42,689 bases of DNA from Actinomycetes bacterium. Its GTDB lineage: Bacteria; Actinomycetota; Actinomycetes; Propionibacteriales; Propionibacteriaceae. A program made the position numbers and the translations under genes. Under the pieces are notes generated by a model. That model saw nothing but the letters and a program-made list of their open reading frames with translations. It ran no database searches and was not told where the DNA came from. Below are positions 1-8,061 of the stretch, one piece after another. The stretch is from NCBI GenBank assembly GCA_023443125.1, contig JAEZVO010000050.1, positions 1 to 42,689 on the forward strand, written 5' to 3'. Positions within the stretch are counted from its first letter, which is position 1. Each line of letters opens with the position of its first letter.

Positions 1-14
1 TCTTGGAAACTCAA
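1..14 (-). CDS. 5' end of a second YezG-like immunity gene (runs off the window)
   Basis: Only the first few codons are inside the window. Read on the minus strand from a TTG at 14, they encode M-S-F-Q, the same N-terminus as the neighbouring immunity protein (MSFQDAF). A GAGGA ribosome-binding sequence lies six bases before the TTG. The first twelve bases of the window repeat the start region of the neighbouring gene (487-498). I infer a tandem paralogue of the immunity gene, an arrangement common in polymorphic-toxin loci. The rest of the gene is not visible. Confidence 0.55.
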
Positions 15-31
15 CGGATGTCCTCGGTGGG

Positions 32-499
32 TTAGGGGGCGGCGGAGTCGTTGCCGGTAGCTTCGAGACGTTCCAACCACTTATCAATGAGGCCACCAAA
101 TGGTGCTTGTTCTTCTTCTGGGATGCCGGGTTGGAGGTCGCCGTAGTAGAAGTCTGCGGTGAAGTCTTGGTCTTCGGGTCGGAAGCGTAGGATGATGCGG
201 TCAGGGATCTGGTCTGGTTGGGATTCGTCGTAGAGCCCGTCCCAGTAGTCGAATTGTTGGCGGTAGAGGCTTCGGAGGGTGTCTTCGTTGTAGGCGAAGT
301 TGTCGAGTACTTCGTCGATTTTGTGGACTTCGTAGAGTTTGCCGTTGATGCGATAGATGGTGGCCGGCGCGACGGAACGGTTGCCATACGATTCGATGTG
401 GAGCCAGAGCACCTCGATTTGGGGTGAGTTGTTGGCGTAGTCGTAGGCATCCCAGACGAAGTGGGGCGCGTACTTTTCGAAGGCGTCTTGGAAACTCAT
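32..499 (-). CDS. YezG/DUF600-like immunity protein
   Basis: Small acidic cytoplasmic protein of 155 residues (MSFQDAF...). The pattern of a Trp-rich helix followed by I-L-R-F...F-T-A-D-F-Y-Y-G-D-L resembles the DUF600/YezG family, whose Bacillus member protects against the LXG DNase YeeF. It lies directly downstream of a nuclease toxin gene, so its probable job is to bind and neutralise that nuclease in the producer. Of two ATGs (505 and 499), 499 is preferred because AGGAG sits seven bases upstream of it and only one base from the other. Family assignment rests on resemblance only; the immunity role is inferred from position. Confidence 0.65.
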   Translation of the reverse strand: MSFQDAFEKYAPHFVWDAYDYANNSPQIEVLWLHIESYGNRSVAPATIYRINGKLYEVHKIDEVLDNFAYNEDTLRSLYRQQFDYWDGLYDESQPDQIPDRIILRFRPEDQDFTADFYYGDLQPGIPEEEQAPFGGLIDKWLERLEATGNDSAAP

Positions 500-509
500 A
501 CTCATGCTC

Positions 510-1094
510 CTAGTTGTTCTTAATTTCGCGCGGGCGGCCTGGTTTCCCGTCGACGATTTCTGTGATTTCGAAGCCGATGGGGCGTAGTCCGTCTTTGTCG
601 TAGAGGATGTCGATGTCGACGTCAAAGACTTCACCGGCGTCGAGACGGCGAGCCCAATCGTTTTCGATCATCCTCATTTTGGACAGGTTCACGTCGTCGA
701 GTTGTGCGACGATGTTGTCTAGTCTGCCAGAGCCCCCGAAGATATCGGCGAAGAGATGGCCTGCGTGGTCTCCTGTTCGTTTTCCTGCCGGGCGGCGGTT
801 GTGGGGGCCGCGGGGGAGTTTCGTGGCTGGGCGTTGTAGGGGGCGGGCGTGGGCTTTGACGATGCGCCCGAGGTGGTCGGTTTGGTAGATGTACTTGATT
901 GGGTGCCCGGCCATGTCTTTTGCTCCGCGACGGCCCGCGGTGTACACAGCGTCGGGTTCCAGTTTCCCGAATCCTGTCGGCACTTTCCCGCGTTTGACGG
1001 GGTTGCCGGGGACGTAGCGTTTGCCTTTGACAACCAGTTTTTCTACGAACTCGCGGACGATCTTCGACCCGGCAGAAGCTGGGATTTTCGCCAT
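510..1094 (-). CDS. DNA/RNA non-specific endonuclease toxin domain, stand-alone
   Basis: Protein of 194 residues. The C-terminal half holds a G-D-H-A-G-H-L segment followed by N-L-S-K-M-R-M-I-E-N-D-W, which matches the His-metal core of the Endonuclea_NS_2 nuclease family (DNA/RNA non-specific endonucleases) seen as toxin tips of LXG/WXG polymorphic toxins. The N-terminal 70 residues are basic (GKRYVPGNPVKRGK). The start ATG at 1094 overlaps the previous gene's stop (TGATG), and GGAGG lies six bases upstream. No signal peptide or secretion domain is present, so export would depend on the WXG-type partner just upstream. Nuclease activity is inferred from motifs. Confidence 0.75.
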   Translation of the reverse strand: MAKIPASAGSKIVREFVEKLVVKGKRYVPGNPVKRGKVPTGFGKLEPDAVYTAGRRGAKDMAGHPIKYIYQTDHLGRIVKAHARPLQRPATKLPRGPHNRRPAGKRTGDHAGHLFADIFGGSGRLDNIVAQLDDVNLSKMRMIENDWARRLDAGEVFDVDIDILYDKDGLRPIGFEITEIVDGKPGRPREIKNN

Positions 1095-1624
1095 CACTGG
1101 CCTCCCAAGAGCTGGTTGATGGCCTGATCGATCGCGATCGAGATTGCTGCGCCGATCCCTTTACGCATCAACAGTGATGCTCCGGCAGAGGCGCCGCCGG
1201 AGATGATCGCTGCCGCCAGCATGACTGCATCGAGCAGCAGTTTGCCGATCACGAAGGCTCGTAGCCCACGTACCAACAACGCGGCACCACGATACGACGC
1301 GGCCGCGGCAGGCGCGTGATCACGAATTGAGATCATCGTCTCAATGTTCGCCTCACCGCCTGACATGTAGGCGCGGAACGCGTCGGCGGTAGGCCCAGCG
1401 TTGTTGTTGGTCACGTGGGTGATTGCCTGCTCGAATTGCGCCAACTGCGCATCCACCCGGGCCGGCAGCTCCTCCCATAGCTCGGCCCACTGATCCAGCA
1501 TGTCCTCATTGCTGGTGGGCCACTCATACCCCAGATGGTTCAACAACTCAATCGCTTTGGCCTTGATGAACGCGACCGGATCGTCGGGAATCGTGACTTC
1601 CAAACCAAGAAACGTCACCTCCAT
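1094..1624 (-). CDS. WXG100-like secretion partner with hydrophobic C-terminus
   Basis: Protein of 176 residues. Residues 1-110 are helical and charged with a WAELWEELP segment, in the manner of WXG100/LXG leader domains of type VII secretion substrates. Residues about 115-165 form a long Ala/Gly/Ile-rich hydrophobic stretch (AAAIISGGASAGASLL) that may insert in membranes. In most related systems this leader is fused to the toxin; here the nuclease is a separate, translationally coupled gene (TGATG overlap at 1094). The start ATG at 1624 has AAGGAGG seven bases upstream and overlaps the previous stop in the same way. The role as carrier or membrane-translocation subunit is inferred. Confidence 0.6.
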   Translation of the reverse strand: MEVTFLGLEVTIPDDPVAFIKAKAIELLNHLGYEWPTSNEDMLDQWAELWEELPARVDAQLAQFEQAITHVTNNNAGPTADAFRAYMSGGEANIETMISIRDHAPAAAASYRGAALLVRGLRAFVIGKLLLDAVMLAAAIISGGASAGASLLMRKGIGAAISIAIDQAINQLLGGQ

Positions 1625-1962
1625 CAGATCGCCTCCTTACCTGCCTGTGCAGCCAACTGTTGACTGTCAGCCTCGACAGCTTGGTAGTCCTGCGCGATCG
1701 CGTCCATGGCCGCCGCTTCGCTTGCCACACCCTCCATGTACGGGGTAAGGACATGCTCGTGCATCACCTGCCCGAACACCTGCAACATGATCGTCAGTGC
1801 ACCATCGACCGTGGATAGGCCACCTTCAGCACCGCACGCACCCGCATCCGTGGTAGACGCCACCACATCCTGCACCAGCTTCGATGACGCCTGGGCCGCC
1901 TCATCGAAGCCCTCCGCGGCGTTCAGCCATGACCGCGGATTAAACTCCACCTGCCCACTCAC
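1624..1962 (-). CDS. WXG100-like ESX substrate
   Basis: Protein of 112 residues, almost entirely helical and Ala/Glu/Gln-rich. It has an S-W-L element near residue 12 in place of a canonical W-x-G, and a YQAVE segment near the C-terminus that fits the YxxxD/E type VII export signal. GTG at 1962 is taken as the start because it forms a GTGA overlap with the upstream stop. It is the second gene of the toxin cassette and probably pairs with the neighbouring WXG-like protein for export. Assignment rests on size, composition and context. Confidence 0.6.
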   Translation of the reverse strand: MSGQVEFNPRSWLNAAEGFDEAAQASSKLVQDVVASTTDAGACGAEGGLSTVDGALTIMLQVFGQVMHEHVLTPYMEGVASEAAAMDAIAQDYQAVEADSQQLAAQAGKEAI

Positions 1963-2351
1963 GACTGCACCTTCGCCGCCGCCAACGTGTCTGCCCACGC
2001 CTTGTCCAACTTGCTGTCAGCCACTTGGAACGCGGCACCTAACTCACGCAGATCAGGAAGATGTTCGGTGAGCTCCTCCAACGACCGCCGGTTGAACTCC
2101 TCCAGCGCGCGGTTAACCGTCGCGCGCACCAAATCCTCCACATCCTCGCGGGAAGCCTGCTCGAACCAGAAGGGGTCACAATCAAGCCACGCCACCTGCG
2201 AATCGCGGATACCCACACGCACCTCAGCCCGCTCGGAGACAGCCTCTACCTCCAGCTCTGGCACCTCACGCTCACGATGATCCGGCAGGGCTGCGGCCTT
2301 GGTTGTCACGTCCGCAATCGCGGAGAAAGCATCATCAAATCCACCAACCAT
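1959..2351 (-). CDS. YbaB/EbfC-like protein, first gene of toxin cassette
   Basis: Protein of 130 residues, with a short helix, a central beta region (AEVRVGIRDSQVAWLDCD) and a C-terminal helix. This resembles the YbaB/EbfC fold of actinobacterial proteins found next to type VII secretion genes. Whether it binds DNA or acts as a chaperone for the WXG partners cannot be told. ATG at 2351 is chosen because it starts the conserved part and because TAGTCT lies exactly seven bases upstream (2359-2364), giving a leaderless start. The longer reading frame upstream looks non-coding. It begins a five-gene chain with overlapping ends. Confidence 0.6.
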   Translation of the reverse strand: MVGGFDDAFSAIADVTTKAAALPDHREREVPELEVEAVSERAEVRVGIRDSQVAWLDCDPFWFEQASREDVEDLVRATVNRALEEFNRRSLEELTEHLPDLRELGAAFQVADSKLDKAWADTLAAAKVQS

Positions 2352-2358
2352 GCAGTGA

Positions 2359-2364
2359 AGACTA
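2359..2364 (-). promoter_or_regulatory. -10 element of toxin cassette 1 (leaderless start)
   Basis: TAGTCT on the minus strand, followed by seven bases and then ATG at 2351. TANNNT is the usual actinobacterial -10 pattern, and this spacing would place the transcript start on the start codon. No Shine-Dalgarno sequence precedes the ATG. Confidence 0.45.
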
Positions 2365-2452
2365 CGTGCCCAATGGGTCAACTCACGGGTGTTCGCACGG
2401 TCTGTGCAGTGTTGCCCTAAGCCTCGACGTCGGAAGCTTTGGGCTCGCGGCA

Positions 2453-2458
2453 TAGAAT
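2453..2458 (+). promoter_or_regulatory. -10 element for the penicillin-binding protein gene
   Basis: TAGAAT on the plus strand, about 37 bases before the GTG start at 2495. A GGGAGG ribosome-binding site at 2485-2490 supports a leadered transcript. No clear -35 hexamer is seen. The 143-base gap 2352-2494 therefore holds two divergent promoters and nothing else I recognise. Confidence 0.4.
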
Positions 2459-2494
2459 TGGCCCGTTTACGGTTGGCCAGCACCGGGAGGACGA

Positions 2495-4780
2495 GTGAAT
2501 CGCTCGAAGCAGCGCAAACCCAACGCGGAGCCGAAGCGCGCACGCAAGCAGCGGAGCGTGTGGAAGCGCGTCGCGTTGGGTTTCACCATCATGGTGCTCG
2601 TCATCGCCCTCGCGGGGCTCGGCGCGCTGGCCGCGCTGTACGCCACCACCGACGTGCCCAACCCCAACGACGACTTCCAGACCAACACCACCTTCATCTA
2701 CTACGCCGATGGCAAGACCCAGATGGGGTCGCTCGCGGTGCAAAACCGCGAGACGCTCGGCTACGACGAGATCCCGAAGGTGATGAAGGACGCGGTAATC
2801 GCCGCCGAGGACCGCTCCTTCTGGGAGAACCCTGGCTTCTCGGCGCTCGGCATCGCGCGCGCGGCGTGGAGTATCGCGTCGGGTGGTGAAATGCAGGGCG
2901 GCTCCACCATCACCCAGCAGTACATCAAGATTCTCTACCTTGACTCCGAGCGCACGCTGAAACGCAAGGTGCGCGAACTCATGCTCGCGGTGAAACTGGG
3001 CAAAGAAGTGCCGAAGGAAGAGGTGCTTGCGGGCTACCTCAACACCATCTACTTCGGCCGCGGTGCCTACGGCGTGCAGGCGGCGTCGAAGTCGTACTTC
3101 CTGAAACCCGTGAGCGACGTGAGTGTCGCGGAAGCGGCCACGCTCGCGGCGCTGCTCAACAACCCAGCCGGGCTGAACCCGTCGGGAGGCGAAGCGAAGC
3201 GGAAGAAGCTCCTGGGGCGCTACCAGTACGTGCTGGCGGGCATGCTGGAGGAAGGCTCCATCACCAAACAGCAGTACGACGAGGCCTACCCGCAGCTGCC
3301 GACGTTCCCCGACGTGCCGGTGAACAACCGCTACGGCGGGCAGAAGGGCTATCTCCTCAAGATGGTGGAGCGCGAGCTCGAGGAGGCCGGCATCCCCGAG
3401 GATCAGATCCAGGGCGGTGGCCTGCGCATCACCACCACCATCGACAAACGCCTGCAAGACAAGGCCGTCGAAGTGGCGCAGGAGTACACAAAGAAGGCGG
3501 CCGAAGGGAGCCGCGACGGCGCGAAGGCTGACGACCTCCACATTGCGCTGGCTTCGGTCGACACCGCCACGGGCGGGCTGAAGGCCGTGTACGGCGGGCC
3601 CGACTACGTGCAGGCGCCGCGCAACTGGGCCACGACGGCGCGCCCGGCCGCATCCACCTTCAAGACGTTCGCGGTGATCGCAGGGCTTCGGCAGGGGTTC
3701 ACGCTCAGATCCATCTTCGACGGCAACACCTTCACGCCGCGAGGGGACTCGTCGCCGGTACACAACCAGGGCGAAGAAGAGTACGGCAGTGTGACGCTCA
3801 GGCGGGCGTTGGCGAAGTCGATCAACACCGCGTTCGTCGACCTCACGCAACAGATGGAAGGCGGCGCCGACGCGATCGCCAAGGCCGCCAACGACGCTGG
3901 CGCCCCCGAAGGCAAAGGCTGGGAGCGCAACAACCGCCTGGCGCTCGGCGTCGCAGAAGTGAGTCCGGTGAACATCGCCAATGCGTACGCGACGCTCGCC
4001 AACGAGGGGAAACGCAACGCCGCGCACATCGTCGCGAAGGTCACCGACAGTCGCGGCGAGGTGCTGTATGAGGCCGACACCTCGGGCAAGCAGACAGTAG
4101 AGCCGGAGGTGGCGGCGAACGTTGTCGACGCGCTCACCTCCGTGGTGGATGAGGGCACCGGCGCGAAGGCATCCGAGCTGGAGCGCCCTGTCGCGGGTAA
4201 GACCGGCACGAACGGTATCGACGACAAGATCACCTCGGCGTGGTTCGTCGGGATGACGAAGCAGGTATCCACCGCGGTGATGTTCGTCGCGGGTGACGGT
4301 GGCACGGGTGACCTCGTGCCGTACCGAGCGCCGGAGCACCGCACGTTCTACGGTTCCGGCTACCCTCTGCGCACGTGGTTGGCCTACATGGATGCCGCGA
4401 CGGAGGGCCAGCCGGTCGAGGAGTTTGCCGACCCGCCCGAGCTGAAGCGCAAGCGCACGACCCCCGTCGAGGAAAAGCCTGAGCCGCGAGAACCGGAGAC
4501 GACGGAGGAATCGACGCCGGAGCCCACAGCGTCGGAGCCAACGGAACAGCGGAGTGAGACGCCGACGTCGGAGCCTCCCACCGCCGAGCCTTCTGAGGAA
4601 CCGACGGAGCCTGAGCCAAGCGTGGAGCCGACCAATCGCCCGACGAAGCCCGCTCCGCAGCCCGAGCCCACGGAGACGCGGCCAACGAAACCGCGACCAA
4701 CGAAGTCCAACCCGACGAAGCCGCAGCCGACGAAGCCTCAGCCCACGAAATCCGGGGCTGGTGAGAACGCCGGGGCGTAA
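2495..4780 (+). CDS. ponA: Class A penicillin-binding protein (transglycosylase/transpeptidase)
   Basis: Bifunctional peptidoglycan synthase of 761 residues acting outside the membrane. A basic N-terminus precedes one membrane segment (about 28-50). The GT51 domain shows EDRSFWENPG (catalytic Glu 105), GGSTITQQ (136-142) and FGRGAYGVQAASKSYF. The transpeptidase domain shows S-T-F-K (Ser 387), S-I-N (442-444) and K-T-G-T (569-572), all three active-site motifs. After about residue 650 a 110-residue tail rich in Pro, Glu and Thr ends in PTKP repeats, probably running through the wall. GTG 2495 has GGGAGG four bases upstream. The GT87-like gene follows, as beside ponA1 in mycobacteria. It polymerises lipid II and cross-links the strands. 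Confidence 0.93.
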   Translation: MNRSKQRKPNAEPKRARKQRSVWKRVALGFTIMVLVIALAGLGALAALYATTDVPNPNDDFQTNTTFIYYADGKTQMGSLAVQNRETLGYDEIPKVMKDAVIAAEDRSFWENPGFSALGIARAAWSIASGGEMQGGSTITQQYIKILYLDSERTLKRKVRELMLAVKLGKEVPKEEVLAGYLNTIYFGRGAYGVQAASKSYFLKPVSDVSVAEAATLAALLNNPAGLNPSGGEAKRKKLLGRYQYVLAGMLEEGSITKQQYDEAYPQLPTFPDVPVNNRYGGQKGYLLKMVERELEEAGIPEDQIQGGGLRITTTIDKRLQDKAVEVAQEYTKKAAEGSRDGAKADDLHIALASVDTATGGLKAVYGGPDYVQAPRNWATTARPAASTFKTFAVIAGLRQGFTLRSIFDGNTFTPRGDSSPVHNQGEEEYGSVTLRRALAKSINTAFVDLTQQMEGGADAIAKAANDAGAPEGKGWERNNRLALGVAEVSPVNIANAYATLANEGKRNAAHIVAKVTDSRGEVLYEADTSGKQTVEPEVAANVVDALTSVVDEGTGAKASELERPVAGKTGTNGIDDKITSAWFVGMTKQVSTAVMFVAGDGGTGDLVPYRAPEHRTFYGSGYPLRTWLAYMDAATEGQPVEEFADPPELKRKRTTPVEEKPEPREPETTEESTPEPTASEPTEQRSETPTSEPPTAEPSEEPTEPEPSVEPTNRPTKPAPQPEPTETRPTKPRPTKSNPTKPQPTKPQPTKSGAGENAGA

Positions 4781-4809
4781 CGCCATGCGAATCCACTAGG
4801 GTGACGCAG

Positions 4810-6075
4810 GTGAACAACGCCCTCATCCCCGCGCTTGGCGGCCCCCTGGGTGCGCACGGGCGCAGGTCTGGGCCGTTCTTCCAGCCACTGCCCTGGGCGA
4901 TCCTCGTTGCCACTGGCCTGTTCACGCTCCTGTACCTGCGGCACTTGCCGTGCATCACTACGGATCCAGCGAACCCGGTGAACGCCTACATCCGGCTGTG
5001 TTACTCGGACGTGATGGTGAGCTACTCGTACAACGAGTGGGCGTCCGGCGTGCACCTGTTGGGTGGGTCGAGCCTCGACTATCCGCCGCTGCTGGCGATG
5101 CTCATCACGCTGAGCAGCTGGTTTGGGCGAATACTCGGCTGGCGCTTTACGTCGAAGCCCACTAGCAACGGGTACGACGGGCTTCCCGAGTTCTTTGGCG
5201 CGACGGCGATCCTACTGTTCGCGGCTTTCCTGCTGCTCGTCGTGGTGAGCGCGCACATCGCGCGTCGCGAGGGCCGCTCCTGGGACGTCATGCTGATTGC
5301 CGCGTCCCCCGTCGTGCTCGCTGCGGGCCTCATCAGTTGGAATCTGTTTGGGCTGGCGCTCACCGCGCTCGCGGTACTCGCATTCAGCGCCGAGCGCACG
5401 TTTGAGGCCGCATTGGTGGCAGGGCTGGCCGCGTCGACGTCGACGATGGCGCTGGTGTTCGTCGTCGCGATGTGCGCGTGGTGTGTGTTCCGCAGCCAGT
5501 GGCGGCGATGCGCGTTGTTCGCTGGCGCGTTCAGCATCACGGTGGTGTTAGTGCACGTGCCGCAGGCTGCGACGAGTCTCTCGTCGGTGTTTCGGTTTTA
5601 CCACGGTGTGGCTAACTCGCAGATCAGCTATGGGTCGGTGTGGTACTTGGCTCAGGACATGGGGGTGCCGCTCAGGGAATTCGGGTCGCTGACGTTCGTG
5701 GTCTCGCTGCTGCTGATCGGGGCGTGGCTGGCGTGGCTGTACACGTCGCAGCGTAGGCCGAGCGTGGGAGAGCTGGCGGCGACCATGGTGCTCATCTGGG
5801 TGCTGCTGGCGCCGGCATACCCTCCACAGATGGCCTTGTGGGTGCTGTTCGCGTTGTTCTTGGTACGCCCGGCGAGCGGTGTGCTGTGGGCGTACTCGCT
5901 CGTGCAGCTCCTACACACTGCAGCCGTGTGGGGACGACTCGCTGGGCATCTCGAGCCCGGCAAGAGCGGGCCATGGATGCTCTACCACCTTGTCGTGGTG
6001 CTGCGCGCCGGCTTCGAGCTCGCCCTGCTGCTGGAGACCATGCACAGCGTACGGCGCCGGACCCAGTCGAGTTAA
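4810..6075 (+). CDS. Multi-pass membrane protein, GT87/DUF2029-like mannosyltransferase
   Basis: Polytopic membrane protein of 421 residues with about ten hydrophobic segments. The first large outside loop carries N-E-W and D-Y-P-P-L (SLDYPPLLAM), as in GT-C glycosyltransferases of the GT87/DUF2029 kind that use polyprenyl-phosphate sugars. Placement right after a class A PBP matches the ponA1-Rv0051 neighbourhood of Mycobacterium tuberculosis, as I recall it. GTG 4810 is chosen over GTG 4801 because TAGGGT (4797-4802) lies exactly seven bases before it, suggesting a leaderless transcript. The exact glycan product is unknown. Confidence 0.7.
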   Translation: MNNALIPALGGPLGAHGRRSGPFFQPLPWAILVATGLFTLLYLRHLPCITTDPANPVNAYIRLCYSDVMVSYSYNEWASGVHLLGGSSLDYPPLLAMLITLSSWFGRILGWRFTSKPTSNGYDGLPEFFGATAILLFAAFLLLVVVSAHIARREGRSWDVMLIAASPVVLAAGLISWNLFGLALTALAVLAFSAERTFEAALVAGLAASTSTMALVFVVAMCAWCVFRSQWRRCALFAGAFSITVVLVHVPQAATSLSSVFRFYHGVANSQISYGSVWYLAQDMGVPLREFGSLTFVVSLLLIGAWLAWLYTSQRRPSVGELAATMVLIWVLLAPAYPPQMALWVLFALFLVRPASGVLWAYSLVQLLHTAAVWGRLAGHLEPGKSGPWMLYHLVVVLRAGFELALLLETMHSVRRRTQSS

Positions 6076-6091
6076 ACTGTGTGGGGACCGC

Positions 6092-6472
6092 CTATTCGGC
6101 GAGTGCCTCGGTGTCCATCCAGATACGAACATCACGCCCAATACGCAGCTCCAGCGTGGTGCCAATCTGGTCGTCGGCAGTCCAGCTGAACTCACCGTTG
6201 ACCGACTCGGTGCGCTCCGCTGGATGGAGGTCAGCTGAGGCAGCCGCTTTGTTGAAAATCTTGAGCACCTGATCGGGATCAACGGTGCTGCGGGCTACAC
6301 CGTCGCCGAAGATGGGGCCGACCCGCACGAAGTCGCGGCGTTCGGTATGAGTGACGAGACGAGCCTCTCGCGCATCCTTCCACAGCAGCACGCCAACAGC
6401 AGGCTCAAGAGACGTGCGCAGCTGCTCAAGCACCGGCGTGAACTCTCGTTCAAAACGCTTGAGATTCACCAT
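6092..6472 (-). CDS. Probable immunity protein for the calpain-like toxin
   Basis: Cytoplasmic protein of 126 residues with no signal peptide or membrane segment; I do not recognise its family. It is predicted mixed alpha/beta, and its last part reads L-E-L-R-I-G-R-D-V-R-I-W. It lies ten bases downstream of the calpain-like toxin gene on the same strand, with AAGGAG six bases before ATG 6472, so co-expression is certain in practice. Position and size are those of an immunity protein. It converges on the GT87-like gene with a 16-base gap. Confidence 0.55.
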   Translation of the reverse strand: MVNLKRFEREFTPVLEQLRTSLEPAVGVLLWKDAREARLVTHTERRDFVRVGPIFGDGVARSTVDPDQVLKIFNKAAASADLHPAERTESVNGEFSWTADDQIGTTLELRIGRDVRIWMDTEALAE

Positions 6473-6482
6473 GAGATGCTCC

Positions 6483-7667
6483 TTACGAATTCGCTACCGC
6501 GCTGTGGCCGATCCATTTTTCATATTCCTCAGGAGTGAGCTCAACTCTGCCAGGGAAATGCACACCATCCATTGTTCCACCGTCCGGACCCCAAGGATTC
6601 TCCAGGACGATGTTACCGTCCGGGGTGATCTCTTTCACGTGATAGGCATGGTGCGGAACGAGACGTTTTTCCGCGGGGATACTGTCATCCTTGTAGTCCT
6701 GCTTCGATCCCCCAGCGGTGACCGCTTTATCGTCATTTACCGCATCGATGACTTCATCCGTGCTCCCGGCCCAGTCTGCTTCCTTGCCCGTGATTGTTTC
6801 GAATCCGTCCGACAAGTTTTCGCCCCAGTGAGTTGGGTCGACGCTGATGAGCGCCTGCTCGTAGATATCGAAGATGGTGAGTTTGCTGGGATCCTTCGAA
6901 TCATGTGCGGAATCGGTCAGCATAGTCGGGTCGACATACACATCTTTCTGTTCACCGGTGTCGGGGTCCCACAGAGTTACGACGTAGGCGCCTTTCGTTG
7001 CATCCCACTTGACGTGCTCCCGTAGCAATTCCGGGTCTGTCGCGGCGAGCGCACGCAAGGATGAAAGCTGGACGCAGTTTCCCCAGCGTCCCTGCGCATT
7101 CGTTTCGGCTGCAGCCTGGATAGCGTCGATGCTGATATCGATGGGGCCGGTGTCGGCCGTGTCCACCGGGGGGAGAACCTTCCGCATTTTCAGTGCTAGG
7201 GCGATCCGCCGATCGAGGGCGGCTGCGAATTTCAAGAGGAGTCTCAACTGGGTGGTGCCTGTGCGAGCAAGACTGATTCGGCGCGCCAATTCAATGGGGT
7301 TTATCGTAAGCTGCGGCGTGCATCGGCCGTCATTGTGGACGTCGACGTGACCGTTCTCTAATTGAGTCTTAAGGTCCTCAGCCTTTGTTTTGTAATCCTC
7401 CATCTTCTCGGCGCCTTCACTCAGGATGTGGCTTACCGTGAGGTACCCCTGGCTCGCTTTCTCGAGGTGATCCGCTTTATCTCGCAGCGCTGCGGATGCT
7501 TTCTTACCGCTGGGTCCTGTCAGTGAGCTCTCAAGGTTGTCTGCTGCTGCAAGGAGGTCTGCGGCCTGCGTAGCCAGCTCCTTGGCGTTCTTTTCCCATT
7601 TGTCGGCTTGCGAAGTCCAGAGGCTCGGATTGAAATCAAGCAACTCACTCAGTGTCACCTCACCCAT
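6483..7667 (-). CDS. Type VII-secreted toxin: WXG100-like leader fused to calpain-like cysteine protease
   Basis: Protein of 394 residues. Residues 1-105 form a WXG100/LXG-like helical leader (FNPSLWTSQADKW). Residues about 185-385 show a C2 (calpain-type) cysteine protease core: Q-G-R-W-G-N-C (Cys 198), H-H-A-Y-H-V (His 340) and E-N-P-W-G (Asn 357), the usual order of the triad with the diagnostic N-P-W-G. No N-terminal Sec signal is present, fitting ESX export. AAGGAGG lies six bases before ATG 7667, across the preceding gene's stop. The gene order WXG-like, toxin, small protein is that of a polymorphic toxin cassette. The target proteins are unknown. Confidence 0.8.
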   Translation of the reverse strand: MGEVTLSELLDFNPSLWTSQADKWEKNAKELATQAADLLAAADNLESSLTGPSGKKASAALRDKADHLEKASQGYLTVSHILSEGAEKMEDYKTKAEDLKTQLENGHVDVHNDGRCTPQLTINPIELARRISLARTGTTQLRLLLKFAAALDRRIALALKMRKVLPPVDTADTGPIDISIDAIQAAAETNAQGRWGNCVQLSSLRALAATDPELLREHVKWDATKGAYVVTLWDPDTGEQKDVYVDPTMLTDSAHDSKDPSKLTIFDIYEQALISVDPTHWGENLSDGFETITGKEADWAGSTDEVIDAVNDDKAVTAGGSKQDYKDDSIPAEKRLVPHHAYHVKEITPDGNIVLENPWGPDGGTMDGVHFPGRVELTPEEYEKWIGHSAVANS

Positions 7668-7668
7668 C

Positions 7669-7959
7669 TCAGACCTCCTTGAAGAAGCCTGATGAGGCGC
7701 CAGTGGCTTCGTCCTCGGTGTGGGTATACGAAGACGCTGTGGCGTAGAGCGCGTCGCTGTCGCTCTGGACGGACTCTGACATTTCGTCGACCTCGCCGTT
7801 CAGCTCATCATTGAGTTGAGCAATGGCGTCGCTCGTCGTGAAGCCGCTGTTGCCGCCGGGTGAAGCATTGTTGGCTTTGAGGGCGCGCACACCGGAAACT
7901 GCGTCCCCCACGGCTCCCGCGACTGTGCGAATCATGCCGGGGTCGAATCGAATCGTCAT
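7669..7959 (-). CDS. WXG100-like small ESX substrate, partner of the protease toxin
   Basis: Protein of 96 residues, starting MTIRFDPG, helical, Ala/Ser-rich and acidic. A YTHTE segment near residue 78 fits the YxxxD/E export signal. ATG 7959 is chosen over 7965 because AGGAG lies seven bases upstream of the former. A TAGATT hexamer at 7994-7999 could be its -10. The stop lies one base before the toxin start, so the two are translated together. It probably forms the heterodimer partner for the toxin leader. Confidence 0.6.
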   Translation of the reverse strand: MTIRFDPGMIRTVAGAVGDAVSGVRALKANNASPGGNSGFTTSDAIAQLNDELNGEVDEMSESVQSDSDALYATASSYTHTEDEATGASSGFFKEV

Positions 7960-7993
7960 GTTCATACTCCTGTCCCACATACAGCTGGGTCTC

Positions 7994-7999
7994 AATCTA
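7994..7999 (-). promoter_or_regulatory. -10 element of toxin cassette 2
   Basis: TAGATT on the minus strand, about 35 bases before the start at 7959. The AGGAG ribosome-binding site lies between. No -35 is obvious. Confidence 0.35.
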
Positions 8000-8061
8000 T
8001 GCGGCAGGAGGGCTGCTACCGATAGGTAGCGGTGCTCAATCCTCGAGCTGAGCTGTTGAGC

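Noticed and set aside
2417..4786. A 789-codon minus-strand reading frame opposite the penicillin-binding protein gene
   Set aside because: It is Arg/Leu-rich and low-complexity, the usual shadow of a GC-rich gene; the plus strand has all class A PBP motifs.
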